This document shows, piece after piece, positions 27,853 to 35,938 of a stretch of 64,000 nucleotides of DNA. Positions within the stretch are counted from its first letter, which is position 1. Every line of letters begins with the position of its first letter. The DNA lies in contig JAXMGQ010000022.1 in NCBI GenBank assembly GCA_046347195.1, forward strand, positions 12,711-76,710, in the 5' to 3' direction. The notes beneath the pieces were generated by a model. That model worked only from the letters and a program-made list of their open reading frames with translations. It was not told the origin of the DNA and did no database searches. A program made the position numbers and the translations under genes. Origin of the DNA: TMP-86 sp046347195 (GTDB lineage Bacteria > Pseudomonadota > Gammaproteobacteria > Steroidobacterales > Steroidobacteraceae).

Positions 27853-28813
27853 GCAGGATCTTGCCGATGTGCTCGCTGCTCTCCATGCGGGCATGCGCGG
27901 CTGCCGCCTGGGCCAGCGGGAACTGCTGGTCGATGATGAGCCGGAATTCGCCGCTCGCGATGCGCGGCCAGACATGCTCGAGCAGTTCCCGTTTCACCTG
28001 CGCCTTGAACGCCGTGGGTCGGGAGCGCAGCGTCGAGCCGGTGAGCACCAGCCGGCGCTGCATGACCTTCAGGATGTTGATGGTGGAGGTGGGTCCACCC
28101 TGGGTTGCGATCACCACCAGCCGGCCTTCCTCGGCCAGCACATCGAGGTTTCGCGCCGTGTAGTCGCCGGCCATGATGTCGAGCACGACGTTCACACCGG
28201 CCGGCGAACGCGCGCGCAGCGCCGACACGAAGTCCTCGCGCCGGTAGTCGATGGCGGATGCGCCGAGCGATTCGCAGAAGCGGCACTTCTCCGCGCTGCC
28301 GGCGGTCGCGAACACGCGGGCACCGCGCAGCCGGGCGAGCTGGATGGCGGTGACGCCGATGCCGCTGGTGCCACCGTGCACCAGCAGGGACTCCCCGGCC
28401 TGGAGGCGTCCGAACAGGAACAGGTTGCTGTAGGCGGTGAAGCAGGCCTCGGCCAGCGCGGCGCCCTCCACCAGTCCCACACCTGCGGGCAGGGGCAGCA
28501 CCTGGCCCTCGGGTGCGCAGGCATACTCGGCATAGCCGCCTCCCTGCAGCAGCGCGCACACCGCATCGCCGGGACGAAAGCCCGAAGCGCCTTCTCCCAG
28601 CGCCTCCACGGTCCCGGACACCTCGAGGCCGGGGAAGGGTGGGGCGCCCGCGGGCGAGGGGTACTGGCCGCGACGCTGCAGCACATCGGCGCGATTGACG
28701 CCCGCCGCCGCCACCTTGATGAGCACCTCGCCGGCGCCGGGCGCAGGGGTAGGCGCTTCGCGCAGCACGAGAGCTTCGGGACCGCCGGGTTGGGGAACGT
28801 CGATGTAGCGCAT
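27842..28813 (-). CDS. NAD(P)H:quinone oxidoreductase, PIG3 family (medium-chain dehydrogenase)
   Basis: A 323-residue zinc-independent medium-chain dehydrogenase/reductase. It has the GVNRADVLQRRGQYP signature of the PIG3-type quinone oxidoreductases and a GGTSGIGVTAIQLARLRGA Rossmann fold that binds NADP(H). It should reduce quinones or alpha,beta-unsaturated carbonyls. It probably responds to oxidative or electrophile stress. It lies 25 bases after the outer-membrane protein gene on the same strand but has its own -10 (28821-28826). Confidence 0.88.
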   Translation of the reverse strand: MRYIDVPQPGGPEALVLREAPTPAPGAGEVLIKVAAAGVNRADVLQRRGQYPSPAGAPPFPGLEVSGTVEALGEGASGFRPGDAVCALLQGGGYAEYACAPEGQVLPLPAGVGLVEGAALAEACFTAYSNLFLFGRLQAGESLLVHGGTSGIGVTAIQLARLRGARVFATAGSAEKCRFCESLGASAIDYRREDFVSALRARSPAGVNVVLDIMAGDYTARNLDVLAEEGRLVVIATQGGPTSTINILKVMQRRLVLTGSTLRSRPTAFKAQVKRELLEHVWPRIASGEFRLIIDQQFPLAQAAAAHARMESSEHIGKILLTL

Positions 28814-28820
28814 GCGAAGG

Positions 28821-28826
28821 ATTATA
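28821..28826 (-). promoter_or_regulatory. -10 box (TATAAT) of the quinone oxidoreductase gene, 7 bases before ATG
   Basis: On the minus strand TATAAT is followed by seven bases and the ATG at 28813, with no room for a ribosome binding site. A start seven bases after the -10 would put the first transcribed base at the A of ATG. No clear -35 is visible 16-18 bases upstream. Confidence 0.5.
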
Positions 28827-28838
28827 GGACCCGCATCA

Positions 28839-29708
28839 CTAGAATGGCGCGCCGAACACCAGGCGGAAGACCGACAGGGAATCCCCGAAGCGGTACCCGA
28901 GGCCGAGCCGCGGCAGCGGAACCTTCCAGATCCGCAATGGCTCGACGGTGCCCAGCGTCACGCCCAGCTCCCACTGCACGGCGGTGATCGGCAGGCCCTG
29001 CGATGCCAGCGGAGGGTCGGGCCGGCGCAGGTACCATTCGTTGAGGCCGTACAGGCTGTAATCGAGCGCGGTGCCGCGGATGACGGCGTGAAGCGGCGCG
29101 CGCGCCTCGACGCCGCTCGCCAGCCGCAACATCGCATCATCCGGCCGGTCGCGGAACAGGGTTTGCGCATAGACCAGGTGTGACTGGAGGTGCACCGCGA
29201 AAGGGGCGATCGGCACGTCGCGGTCGATGCCGAGGCCGGTGGCCCAGGTGAGCGCGTCCGCGGTGCTGGTCCGCTCCTTGGCGATGCCGCCCTGGAGGAA
29301 GGCGCTCGCCAGCCACTGGCCGGGAAGCCGTCGCGAGAACTGCACGCCGGGGACGAAGCTCAGCGTATCGACGCTGCGCGGAAGCCGGGTCTGCAGCACG
29401 TCCTCGACGTTGAAATCGTAGAACCCCAGCGTGAGGGGCAGCAGCAGCATCACGCCGGTCGATCCTTGCGCCGGCTCGCGGTAAGTCCACTGGATCGGCA
29501 GGCGGTAGATCTGGATGGTCCTGCCATTCACCGAGTAGATGCCCGAGCCGAGCTGGCTGGCGAAGGAGAAATTCGCGATCGTCTGTTCGGAACGGTTCAG
29601 GGGTGCGCCCTGGCCCTGCGCGCCGGCGAGCGCGAGCAGCAGGCCACCGAACAGGCGCAGGCGGGTGCCTGGCATCGAGGGAGTACGGCGCGGGGGACAC
29701 ATCGTCAT
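28839..29708 (-). CDS. Outer-membrane beta-barrel-like protein of unknown function
   Basis: A protein of about 289 residues with a signal peptide (MPGTRLRLFGGLLLALAGAQGQGAP if begun at 29675). The mature part is rich in alternating aromatic/hydrophobic residues, as in outer-membrane barrels, with GSGIYSVNGRTIQIYRLPIQW and a terminal FRLVFGAPF (C-terminal Phe, as is usual for BAM substrates). I do not recognise the family. Start codons at 29708, 29702 and 29675 are all possible; the last gives the best signal peptide. It is divergent from the phosphatase gene at 29724. Confidence 0.65.
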   Translation of the reverse strand: MTMCPPRRTPSMPGTRLRLFGGLLLALAGAQGQGAPLNRSEQTIANFSFASQLGSGIYSVNGRTIQIYRLPIQWTYREPAQGSTGVMLLLPLTLGFYDFNVEDVLQTRLPRSVDTLSFVPGVQFSRRLPGQWLASAFLQGGIAKERTSTADALTWATGLGIDRDVPIAPFAVHLQSHLVYAQTLFRDRPDDAMLRLASGVEARAPLHAVIRGTALDYSLYGLNEWYLRRPDPPLASQGLPITAVQWELGVTLGTVEPLRIWKVPLPRLGLGYRFGDSLSVFRLVFGAPF

Positions 29709-29723
29709 TGCTAAGATAGCGGG

Positions 29724-30191
29724 ATGCGAGTGCTTTTTGTGTGCCTGGGAAACATCTGCCGCAGCCCGACAGCGGAAGGGGTCGCCCGTCGCCTGGCCGC
29801 GGAAGCGGGGCTGGGCGCCGACTGGGAATTCGACTCCGCCGGAACCGGCGATTACCACCTGGGTTGTGCGCCCGATGCGCGCGCCGTCCGCGCCGCCCTG
29901 CGCCGCGGCGTGGACTTGCGGGCGCTGCGCGCGCGCCAGGTGCTGCCGGCCGATTTCGATCGCTTCGACCTGATCCTCGCCATGGATCGCTCGAACCTTG
30001 CCTCCCTCGAACGCATCCGGCCTCGGGGCTCGCATGCCGAACTGCGCCTGTTCCTCGCGGCAACGCGCCCGCAGGGCCTCGCCGACGTGCCGGATCCCTA
30101 TTTTGGGCCCGACGATGGCTTCGAGGCCGTGCTCGATCTGTGTTTCGTCGCGGCAGGCGAGCTGCTCGCATCCGCGCCCGTGCGCGGCTGA
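29724..30191 (+). CDS. Low-molecular-weight protein tyrosine phosphatase
   Basis: A 155-residue phosphatase with the signature loop VCLGNICRSP (C7, R13, S14) at the N-terminus and the acid DPY (DVPDPYFG) near residue 124, so it should be catalytically active. In Pseudomonas this gene follows kdsB and precedes murB and rne; here murB is absent. Substrates could be a tyrosine kinase involved in capsule or exopolysaccharide regulation, but none is visible. Confidence 0.93.
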   Translation: MRVLFVCLGNICRSPTAEGVARRLAAEAGLGADWEFDSAGTGDYHLGCAPDARAVRAALRRGVDLRALRARQVLPADFDRFDLILAMDRSNLASLERIRPRGSHAELRLFLAATRPQGLADVPDPYFGPDDGFEAVLDLCFVAAGELLASAPVRG

Positions 30192-30206
30192 GGCAAGAGC
30201 GAGCCC

Positions 30207-31010
30207 ATGCCCTTCACCCTGTCGCACACCGCCGCCATCCTGCCGTTCGCGCGAACGCTGAACCGCTGGCGAGCACTGTCCGCCGCGATGATCGGCAGCA
30301 TGGTGCCGGATTTCAGCCTGCTGGTGCCCTGGCACGTCCAGCGCTTCCAGTCGCACAGCCTCGAAGGCTTGGTCACCTTCTGCCTGCCATTGGGGCTGCT
30401 GAGCTACTGGATCTTCGAGTACGTGGTCAAGCCCGCGACCTGGGAGATCCTCCCCGACGCGGCGCACCTGCGCAGCACGGCGCTGGCGCGCCCGGATCCC
30501 ATCGACGAGCCGCGCCAGTGGCTGGTGGCCGTCATCGGTGTGCTCGGGGGTGCGATCACCCACCTGGTGTGGGACGGATTCACACACGAGGGCGCGAGGG
30601 GCGTGCGCATGATCCCGGCACTGGATGATTCGGTCGACATCGCCGGTCACCCGCTGTACGCGTTCCAGATCGCGCAGCACGCCTGTTCGATCCTGGGACT
30701 GGCGCTCGTGACCTGGCTGCTGGTTCGCGAGATGCGCGCCGCGCCGGCGATGGCGGGACCCGTGAGCCGGGCGCTCGATCACGCCTCGCGGCGGCGCTGG
30801 ATGGCCGCCTATGTGGTCGCGGCGCTGTTCTTCTGCGCCGTCTCGTTCAGGCTCACCTGGATGACGGAGCGCTACGGGAAGTCCTGGTCGTTCATCATCG
30901 ATGCGCTGGGCATCGGCGGGCTGCGGGGGCTGCTGTTCTCCGTGCTGGCCGTCAGCGCGCTGCTCAGGGCCCGGCTCGCAAGGCCGGCCCGCGCACGGCA
31001 GGCAGCGTGA
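30207..31010 (+). CDS. DUF4184 membrane protein
   Basis: A 267-residue inner-membrane protein with MPFTLSHTAAILPF at the N-terminus, GSMVPDFSLLVPWHVQRFQSHSLEGLVTFC and GGAITHLVWDGFTHEGA, the features of the DUF4184 family with conserved His/Asp pairs in several helices. Its function is not established. It takes the place of murB between the phosphatase and rne compared with Pseudomonas. It may be co-transcribed with the phosphatase (15-base gap). It is convergent with rne. Confidence 0.8.
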   Translation: MPFTLSHTAAILPFARTLNRWRALSAAMIGSMVPDFSLLVPWHVQRFQSHSLEGLVTFCLPLGLLSYWIFEYVVKPATWEILPDAAHLRSTALARPDPIDEPRQWLVAVIGVLGGAITHLVWDGFTHEGARGVRMIPALDDSVDIAGHPLYAFQIAQHACSILGLALVTWLLVREMRAAPAMAGPVSRALDHASRRRWMAAYVVAALFFCAVSFRLTWMTERYGKSWSFIIDALGIGGLRGLLFSVLAVSALLRARLARPARARQAA

Positions 31011-31054
31011 TGAACACCGGGCGGCGCCATCGCCGCCCGGGTTCAATACCCGGT

Positions 31055-33544
31055 TCAGTGATCGTCGCGCGAACCGGCGCCGGAATCCGGCGAGGACGAC
31101 CACACCACGTATTTCGCGGATGAAGGCTCCGCCGGCTTTGCCTCGGGGAAGCGCGGCTCGGCTGGCGGGGCGGGGCGTTCCGGCGCGGGCGAGGGAGCAT
31201 CCATCGAGGCTGCCTCGCGTGAGCCTTCGCTGCCACCCATGCGGCTCACCAGGTCCTGCTGTTCTCCACCGCCCGGGGCACCGCTCGGGGCACCATTGCC
31301 CGCCGATTCGGCGCCCTCGCGCCGGCCGCGCCCACGGCGTCGCCGACCACGCCCGCCGCGTTCACCCCGCTCACCTCGCTCGCCGCGTTCACCTCGCTCC
31401 TCGCCGGGTGGGCGAGCGGGTTCGGCGCCGCGCTCCGCATCCGCCGGGCGCGCCGGTGACTCGGCTCGCGGTGTCGCCTCGGGTCGTCCCCCCGCACCTG
31501 CGCCCTGCGCGGGACGTTCATGTCCACGCCCTTCGGGGCGATTGCCACGTCCGTCGCGGCGTTGGTCGCGGTTGCCGTCGCGTCGTCCGTCCCGTCCGCG
31601 ATCGCCATGCCCCTCCCGGGTCGCATCGCGCGGCCGGTCGCGATCCCCGCGGTCGCGGTCGCGGTCACGATCCCGGTCGCGATCCCGGTCGCGACGGTGG
31701 CGATCCCGATCACGATCCCGATCACGGCCACGCTCGCCTCGGCCATCGCCGCGCGCGTGCGGCCGGTCGCGGGCCGGTTCCGCCGGCGGGGCGGCCGCCG
31801 GCGCACCGGTGCCGAAGAACAACCGCCACAGCTTCACGAAGATGCCCACGGTGGGCGGCTCGGCCGACGCCAGTGACTGCGCTGCCGGCGCTGCAGCGGC
31901 CTGCGGGGCAGGCTCGGGCGTGGGCATGGGCGTGGCAGAGGGCATGATGCTCGGCACCAGCGCGGCCTCGGCCGCCGGCTTCTGGTCGCGCGTGCCCACG
32001 TTGCTGTCATCCAGCACCGGCGTTTCGGGGATCTGGTAGCTGACCGTGTTGTTCTCGGGCAGATCCTTCTCGTCCTCGCGCACGCGCCGCAGCGTGTAGG
32101 CCGGCGTGTGCATGTGCTGGTTCGGCACGATGATGATCGAGACATCATCGCGGTCCTCGATCTGCTTGAGGGCCTCGCGCTTCTCGTTCATCAGGTAGGT
32201 GGACACATCGATGGGGAGCTGGGCGACCACGCGTCCGGTGCGCTCCTTGCGCGCCTCCTCGCCGTTCAGCCGCAGCATGGCGAGCGCCATGGACTCGACG
32301 CCGCGGATGGTGCCCATGCCGTTGCAGCGCGGGCAGTTGATGTGCGTGGTCTCGCTCAGCGCGGGCCGCAGCCGCTGGCGCGACAGCTCCAGCAGGCCAA
32401 AGCGCGACAGGCGGCCGAGCTGGATGCGGGCGCGGTCCATGCGCACGGCATCGCGCAGCCGGTCCTCCACCGCCCGCTGGTTGCGGCTGGACTCCATGTC
32501 GATGAAGTCGATGACGATGAGCCCGCCGAGGTCACGCAGGCGCAGCTGGCGGGCGACTTCGTCAGCCGCCTCGAGGTTGGTGTTGAAGGCGGTGGCTTCG
32601 ATGTCCCCGCCGCGGGTGCTGCGCGCCGAGTTGATGTCGATGGAGACCAGCGCCTCGGTGTGGTCGATGACCAGGCTCCCGCCCGAGGGCAGGTTGACCT
32701 TGTGGGAATACGCCGATTCGATCTGGCTTTCGATCTGGTAGCGCGTGAACAGCGGCACCGGATCCTGGTAGAGCTTCAACTTGCGCTGCGCATCCGGGGG
32801 CATGAAGCGCTGCATGTACTCCTGCGCCTTCTGGAACGCCTCGGGCTGGTCGATGAGGCATTCGCCCACATCGTCCGAGAAGTAGTCGCGCAGGCCGCGG
32901 GTGACGGCATCGCTTTCCTGGTAGATGAGGAAGGGCGCCTGACGGCCTTCGGACGCCTGTGCAATGGCATCCCAGGCGGTCTTCAGGTTGTTGAAGTCCC
33001 ACTGCAGTTCCTCCGCGCTGCGCCCGACGCCGGCCGTGCGCACGATGGCGCCCATGCCATCGGGGATCTGCAGTTCGCTCATGGCCTCGCGCATCTGGTC
33101 GCGATCCTCGCCCTCGATGCGGCGCGACACGCCGCCCGCGCGGGGATTGTTCGGCATCAACACGAGGAACCGGCCGGCCAGGCTGATGAAGGTGGTGAGC
33201 GCGGCGCCCTTGTTGCCGCGTTCCTCCTTCTCGACCTGCACGATGAGATCCTGGCCTTCGGAGACCAGGTCGCGGATGTTCTGCTTGCCGCTCTGCACGG
33301 CCTGCGGGCGGAAGTACTCCTTGGAGATTTCCTTCAGCGGCAGGAAGCCGTGGCGCTGGGCGCCGTAGTCCACGAACGCGGCTTCGAGACTGGGCTCGAC
33401 CCGCGTGATCCGTCCCTTATAGACGTTGGATTTCTTCTGTTCCCGCGAGGAGGTTTCGATCGACAGGTCGTAGAGCTTCTGGCCGTCGACCAACGCTACG
33501 CGCAACTCTTCTTCCTGAGTTGCGTTGACGAGCATTCTTTTCAT
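31055..33544 (-). CDS. rne: Ribonuclease E
   Basis: An 829-residue endonuclease and scaffold of the RNA degradosome. The start MKRMLVNATQEEELRVALVDG is typical, followed by the S1 RNA-binding segment (about 36-120), the catalytic DNase I-like region with VSIDINSARS and IVIDFIDM, and the zinc-link CPRCNG. The C-terminal tail (from about residue 560) is unstructured: a long RD/DR repeat region, proline- and glycine-rich stretches and ERGERGERG repeats. The E. coli tail binds RNA and partner proteins, and the sequence here differs from it. Divergent from rluC, as in E. coli. A long upstream gap (33545-33980) fits a regulated 5' leader. Confidence 0.96.
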   Translation of the reverse strand: MKRMLVNATQEEELRVALVDGQKLYDLSIETSSREQKKSNVYKGRITRVEPSLEAAFVDYGAQRHGFLPLKEISKEYFRPQAVQSGKQNIRDLVSEGQDLIVQVEKEERGNKGAALTTFISLAGRFLVLMPNNPRAGGVSRRIEGEDRDQMREAMSELQIPDGMGAIVRTAGVGRSAEELQWDFNNLKTAWDAIAQASEGRQAPFLIYQESDAVTRGLRDYFSDDVGECLIDQPEAFQKAQEYMQRFMPPDAQRKLKLYQDPVPLFTRYQIESQIESAYSHKVNLPSGGSLVIDHTEALVSIDINSARSTRGGDIEATAFNTNLEAADEVARQLRLRDLGGLIVIDFIDMESSRNQRAVEDRLRDAVRMDRARIQLGRLSRFGLLELSRQRLRPALSETTHINCPRCNGMGTIRGVESMALAMLRLNGEEARKERTGRVVAQLPIDVSTYLMNEKREALKQIEDRDDVSIIIVPNQHMHTPAYTLRRVREDEKDLPENNTVSYQIPETPVLDDSNVGTRDQKPAAEAALVPSIMPSATPMPTPEPAPQAAAAPAAQSLASAEPPTVGIFVKLWRLFFGTGAPAAAPPAEPARDRPHARGDGRGERGRDRDRDRDRHRRDRDRDRDRDRDRDRGDRDRPRDATREGHGDRGRDGRRDGNRDQRRDGRGNRPEGRGHERPAQGAGAGGRPEATPRAESPARPADAERGAEPARPPGEERGERGERGERGERGGRGRRRRGRGRREGAESAGNGAPSGAPGGGEQQDLVSRMGGSEGSREAASMDAPSPAPERPAPPAEPRFPEAKPAEPSSAKYVVWSSSPDSGAGSRDDH
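31635..31740 (-). repeat. Tandem Arg-Asp repeat in rne C-terminal tail
   Basis: The DNA carries near-repeats of 6-12 bases (cgatcccggt, cgcggtcgcg) that encode a long run of RD/DR dipeptides in the RNase E tail. The region is low complexity and prone to slippage. Its alternating charge resembles RNA-binding spliceosomal tails more than the E. coli microdomains. Confidence 0.7.
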
Positions 33545-33980
33545 GTGCCCCAACTGATTGGATAGGGGCCGAGGAGAGTGGGAGAACAGCAGGGCCTGCC
33601 GCAGCGGCAACGCCAATGGCAATGACGGGCAGGCCGAGCGCCAGCAAGGCTAGCGGCCACCCGATGAACCAGGATTGCAACAGACTGTCGAGCACGCCTT
33701 GTGCGCTGATCTTGAACTTACCGTTTGTGCGGAAGACTCAACCCGCATGACGGGGTAAGCGCAACCGCTCTCATCGGCCGAACGATGGTCTGGATGTCCA
33801 GAACCAACTAAGATGCGTCGTTCCTCGAGCGACAGGTCAGTCAAGGAACGCCACGTAAAACCGGTATCTTCTTAAGGCCGGGCGCATCACGCCAGGCCGC
33901 ACTTGACACGGCTCGGAGAAGACTAGCATGCGCCCGGGTCATGGTCAATATAATCAAGGTCTTAGCATTGAGCTGTGCGC
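33545..33980. promoter_or_regulatory. 436-base divergent rne/rluC upstream region, probable rne 5' leader
   Basis: No gene is seen. On the plus strand a TATAAT lies at 33949-33954 and a TTGACA at 33903-33908; they are not spaced as one promoter. On the minus strand a TTGACC -35 (plus 33943-33948) and TAGTCT (33920-33925) are separated by 17 bases, which would make an rne leader of about 370 bases, close to the length known for E. coli. A small hairpin (TCTGGA, TG, TCCAGA) is at 33789-33802. Autoregulation by RNase E at its own 5' leader is established in E. coli; here it is inference. Confidence 0.45.
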
Positions 33981-34964
33981 ATGAGTGATTCTCCTTCGGG
34001 CCGCGGCCGCGTCGTGCTGCACACCGTGTCGGCGGAAGAAGCCGGCCAGCGTATCGACAATTTCCTGCTGCGCCATTTCAAGACCGTGCCGCGCAGCCGC
34101 GTGTACCGGCTGCTGCGCAAGGGCGAGGTGCGCGTCAATCGCCGTCGCGTGGATGCGGAGTACCGGCTGGCCGCCGAGGATGAACTGCGGCTTCCGCCGG
34201 TGCGGATCGACCTCGCGAAAGAAGCACGCCCCTCGCACAGCCTGGTCGAGCTCATCGAGGGATGCGTGCTGCACCAGGACGAGCGCCTGCTCGTGCTCGA
34301 CAAGCCGGCGGGCGTTGCGGTGCATGGCGGCAGCGGCATGAGCTTCGGCGTCATCGAGGCGCTGCGCGCCGGGCGGCCCGATGAATCGCTGGAACTGGTC
34401 CATCGGCTGGATCGCGACACCAGTGGCTGCCTGCTGGTGGCGCGCAACCGGGCCACCCTGACGGCCCTGCATCGGCTCATCCGCGACGGCGGCATGGCCA
34501 AGACCTATCTTGCGCTGGTGGCCGGGTCCTGGCAGCTCGGCACCAAGCGCATCGATGCGCCGCTGTCCACCGACGAGCGCCGCCATGGCGAGCGTCACGT
34601 GCGCGTGGCCCGCGAAGGCAAGAGCTCGGTCAGCGTGTTCAAGCCGGTGCAGTTCTTCGGACCCCTGGCCACTCTGGTGCAGGTGGACATACCCACGGGC
34701 CGCACCCACCAGATCCGCGTCCACGCCGCCTACGCGGGCCATCCGCTGCTGGGCGATGACAAGTACGGCGACCGGGAACGCAACGCCGAGCTGCGCGAAC
34801 TGGGACTGAAGCGCACCTTCCTGCACTCGCAGTCGATCGCCTTCGACTGGCCGGGTTCGGGTGAGCCGGCGCACTTCAGCGCACCGCTCCCGGTGGAACT
34901 CAGCGCGGTGCTGGATGCGCTGGCCTCGCGCCAGAAGCCGCGGGCGGGCCGGCGCAGGCGCTAG
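33981..34964 (+). CDS. rluC: 23S rRNA pseudouridine synthase RluC/RluD family
   Basis: A 327-residue pseudouridine synthase with an N-terminal S4 RNA-binding domain and the catalytic HRLDRDTSGCLLVARN (catalytic Asp). RluC in E. coli modifies U955, U2504 and U2580 of 23S rRNA. Placement next to rne in divergent orientation supports RluC rather than RluD. A GTG at 33975 could start it two codons earlier. The 3' end overlaps the convergent yceF gene by 4 bases. Confidence 0.92.
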   Translation: MSDSPSGRGRVVLHTVSAEEAGQRIDNFLLRHFKTVPRSRVYRLLRKGEVRVNRRRVDAEYRLAAEDELRLPPVRIDLAKEARPSHSLVELIEGCVLHQDERLLVLDKPAGVAVHGGSGMSFGVIEALRAGRPDESLELVHRLDRDTSGCLLVARNRATLTALHRLIRDGGMAKTYLALVAGSWQLGTKRIDAPLSTDERRHGERHVRVAREGKSSVSVFKPVQFFGPLATLVQVDIPTGRTHQIRVHAAYAGHPLLGDDKYGDRERNAELRELGLKRTFLHSQSIAFDWPGSGEPAHFSAPLPVELSAVLDALASRQKPRAGRRRR

Positions 34965-35554
34965 GGGACGCTGAACCCGGCCTTGCGCAGGAGCCTGGAC
35001 AGGGCGATCAGCGGCAGGCCCACGAGGCCCGTGGGGTCCTTCGAGTCGATGGAGTCGAACAGCGCGATCCCCAGGCCCTCGCTCTTGAAGCCGCCCGCGC
35101 AGTCGAACGGATGCTCCCGGTCCACATAGCGCTCGATGCTGGCGCGATCCAGGCGGCGGAACCGGACCCAGGTCGTGTCCAGCGCCTCGAACCGATGGTC
35201 GCCATCCTGCCGGGTGAGGCACAGCGCCGTCAGGAACCGCACCCGCCGCTCCGAACATTGCCGCAACTGCTCGATGCAGCGCGCCCGAGTCAGGGGCTTG
35301 CCCAGCACCGAGCGGCCGCAGGCGGCCGCCTGGTCGGAGCCGATCACCCAGGACTGCGGCTGGGTGGCAGCGACTGCCGCCGCCTTGGCGCGGGCCAGTC
35401 GCCTCACCATGGCAGCCGGGGTCTCGCGCGGTGCCCGTGCTTCCTCGACCTGCGGTGGCACCGCCTGGAAGGTGATGCCCAGCCGCTGCAGGAGTTCTCG
35501 CCGGTAGGGCGAGGTCGAAGCCAGGACCAGAGAATACTCAGGGTTCAAAAACAA
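34961..35554 (-). CDS. yceF: Maf-like nucleotide pyrophosphatase (YceF type)
   Basis: A 197-residue enzyme of the Maf family that hydrolyses non-canonical nucleotides (7-methyl-GTP for YceF). Signatures are LVLASTSPYRRELL at the N-terminus, VIGSDQ and KPL, and EGLGIALFDSIDSKDPTGLVGLPL at the C-terminus. The start is a TTG at 35554; there is no ATG or GTG near the conserved start, so the choice is uncertain. It lies at the standard rluC-yceF site. The next gene upstream (divergent) is rpmF rather than yceD. Confidence 0.9.
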   Translation of the reverse strand: MFLNPEYSLVLASTSPYRRELLQRLGITFQAVPPQVEEARAPRETPAAMVRRLARAKAAAVAATQPQSWVIGSDQAAACGRSVLGKPLTRARCIEQLRQCSERRVRFLTALCLTRQDGDHRFEALDTTWVRFRRLDRASIERYVDREHPFDCAGGFKSEGLGIALFDSIDSKDPTGLVGLPLIALSRLLRKAGFSVP

Positions 35555-35574
35555 AGACTTGCACTCGCATCTTT

Positions 35575-35603
35575 TTGACAGGGGATGCTCCGCTCACTAT
35601 GAT
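35575..35603 (+). promoter_or_regulatory. Near-consensus sigma-70 promoter of rpmF-plsX-fabH
   Basis: TTGACA (35575-35580), a 17-base spacer, then TATGAT (35598-35603). This is close to the strongest E. coli-type promoter. Predicted start near 35610 with a leader of about 73 bases before the rpmF ATG at 35683. It lies in the gap between yceF and rpmF, where yceD is normally found. Confidence 0.85.
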
Positions 35604-35682
35604 ACGCCGCCCGCCCGATCGCAGGCTCGCCGATGCCTGTCGCGTCGACGGGCAGCAGGCTCACGTTGCAAACAGGAACATC

Positions 35683-35880
35683 ATGGCCGTCCAAAAAAGC
35701 CGAAAGACCCCATCCAAGCGAGGCATGCACCGCTCGCACTCAGCCCTGGGCAAGCCGGCGCTGTCGGTGGAGTCGAAGAGTGGCGAGACGCATCTGCGTC
35801 ACCGCATTTCCCGTGATGGTTACTATCGGGGCCGCAAGGTCCTGGAGACCAAGAACGACAGCGCGGGCGACGACGAGTAG
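35683..35880 (+). CDS. rpmF: 50S ribosomal protein L32
   Basis: A 65-residue basic protein, MAVQKSRKTPSKRGMHRSH at the start, matching bL32. The C-terminal extension ends in VLETKNDSAGDDE. Ribosome binding site AGGAAC is six bases before the ATG. First gene of the rpmF-plsX-fabH cluster, which ties ribosome and fatty acid synthesis together. Confidence 0.96.
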   Translation: MAVQKSRKTPSKRGMHRSHSALGKPALSVESKSGETHLRHRISRDGYYRGRKVLETKNDSAGDDE

Positions 35881-35938
35881 CGGTTGCATCCGCCGCGCGC
35901 TGGGCGGCGGTTGATCACCCCTTCTGTTGCGACGACGC

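Noticed and set aside
31640..31740. CRISPR-like repeats near 31.7 kb
   Set aside because: The short repeats are in-frame RD codons of rne, without spacers.
32108..33565. 485-codon open frame antisense to rne
   Set aside because: Shadow of the conserved catalytic half of RNase E.
33417..33695. Possible 92-codon gene at the rne start
   Set aside because: It runs out of phase across the rne start and leader with no features.
33903..33954. A single rluC promoter from TTGACA and TATAAT
   Set aside because: The two hexamers are 40 bases apart, so they cannot be one promoter.
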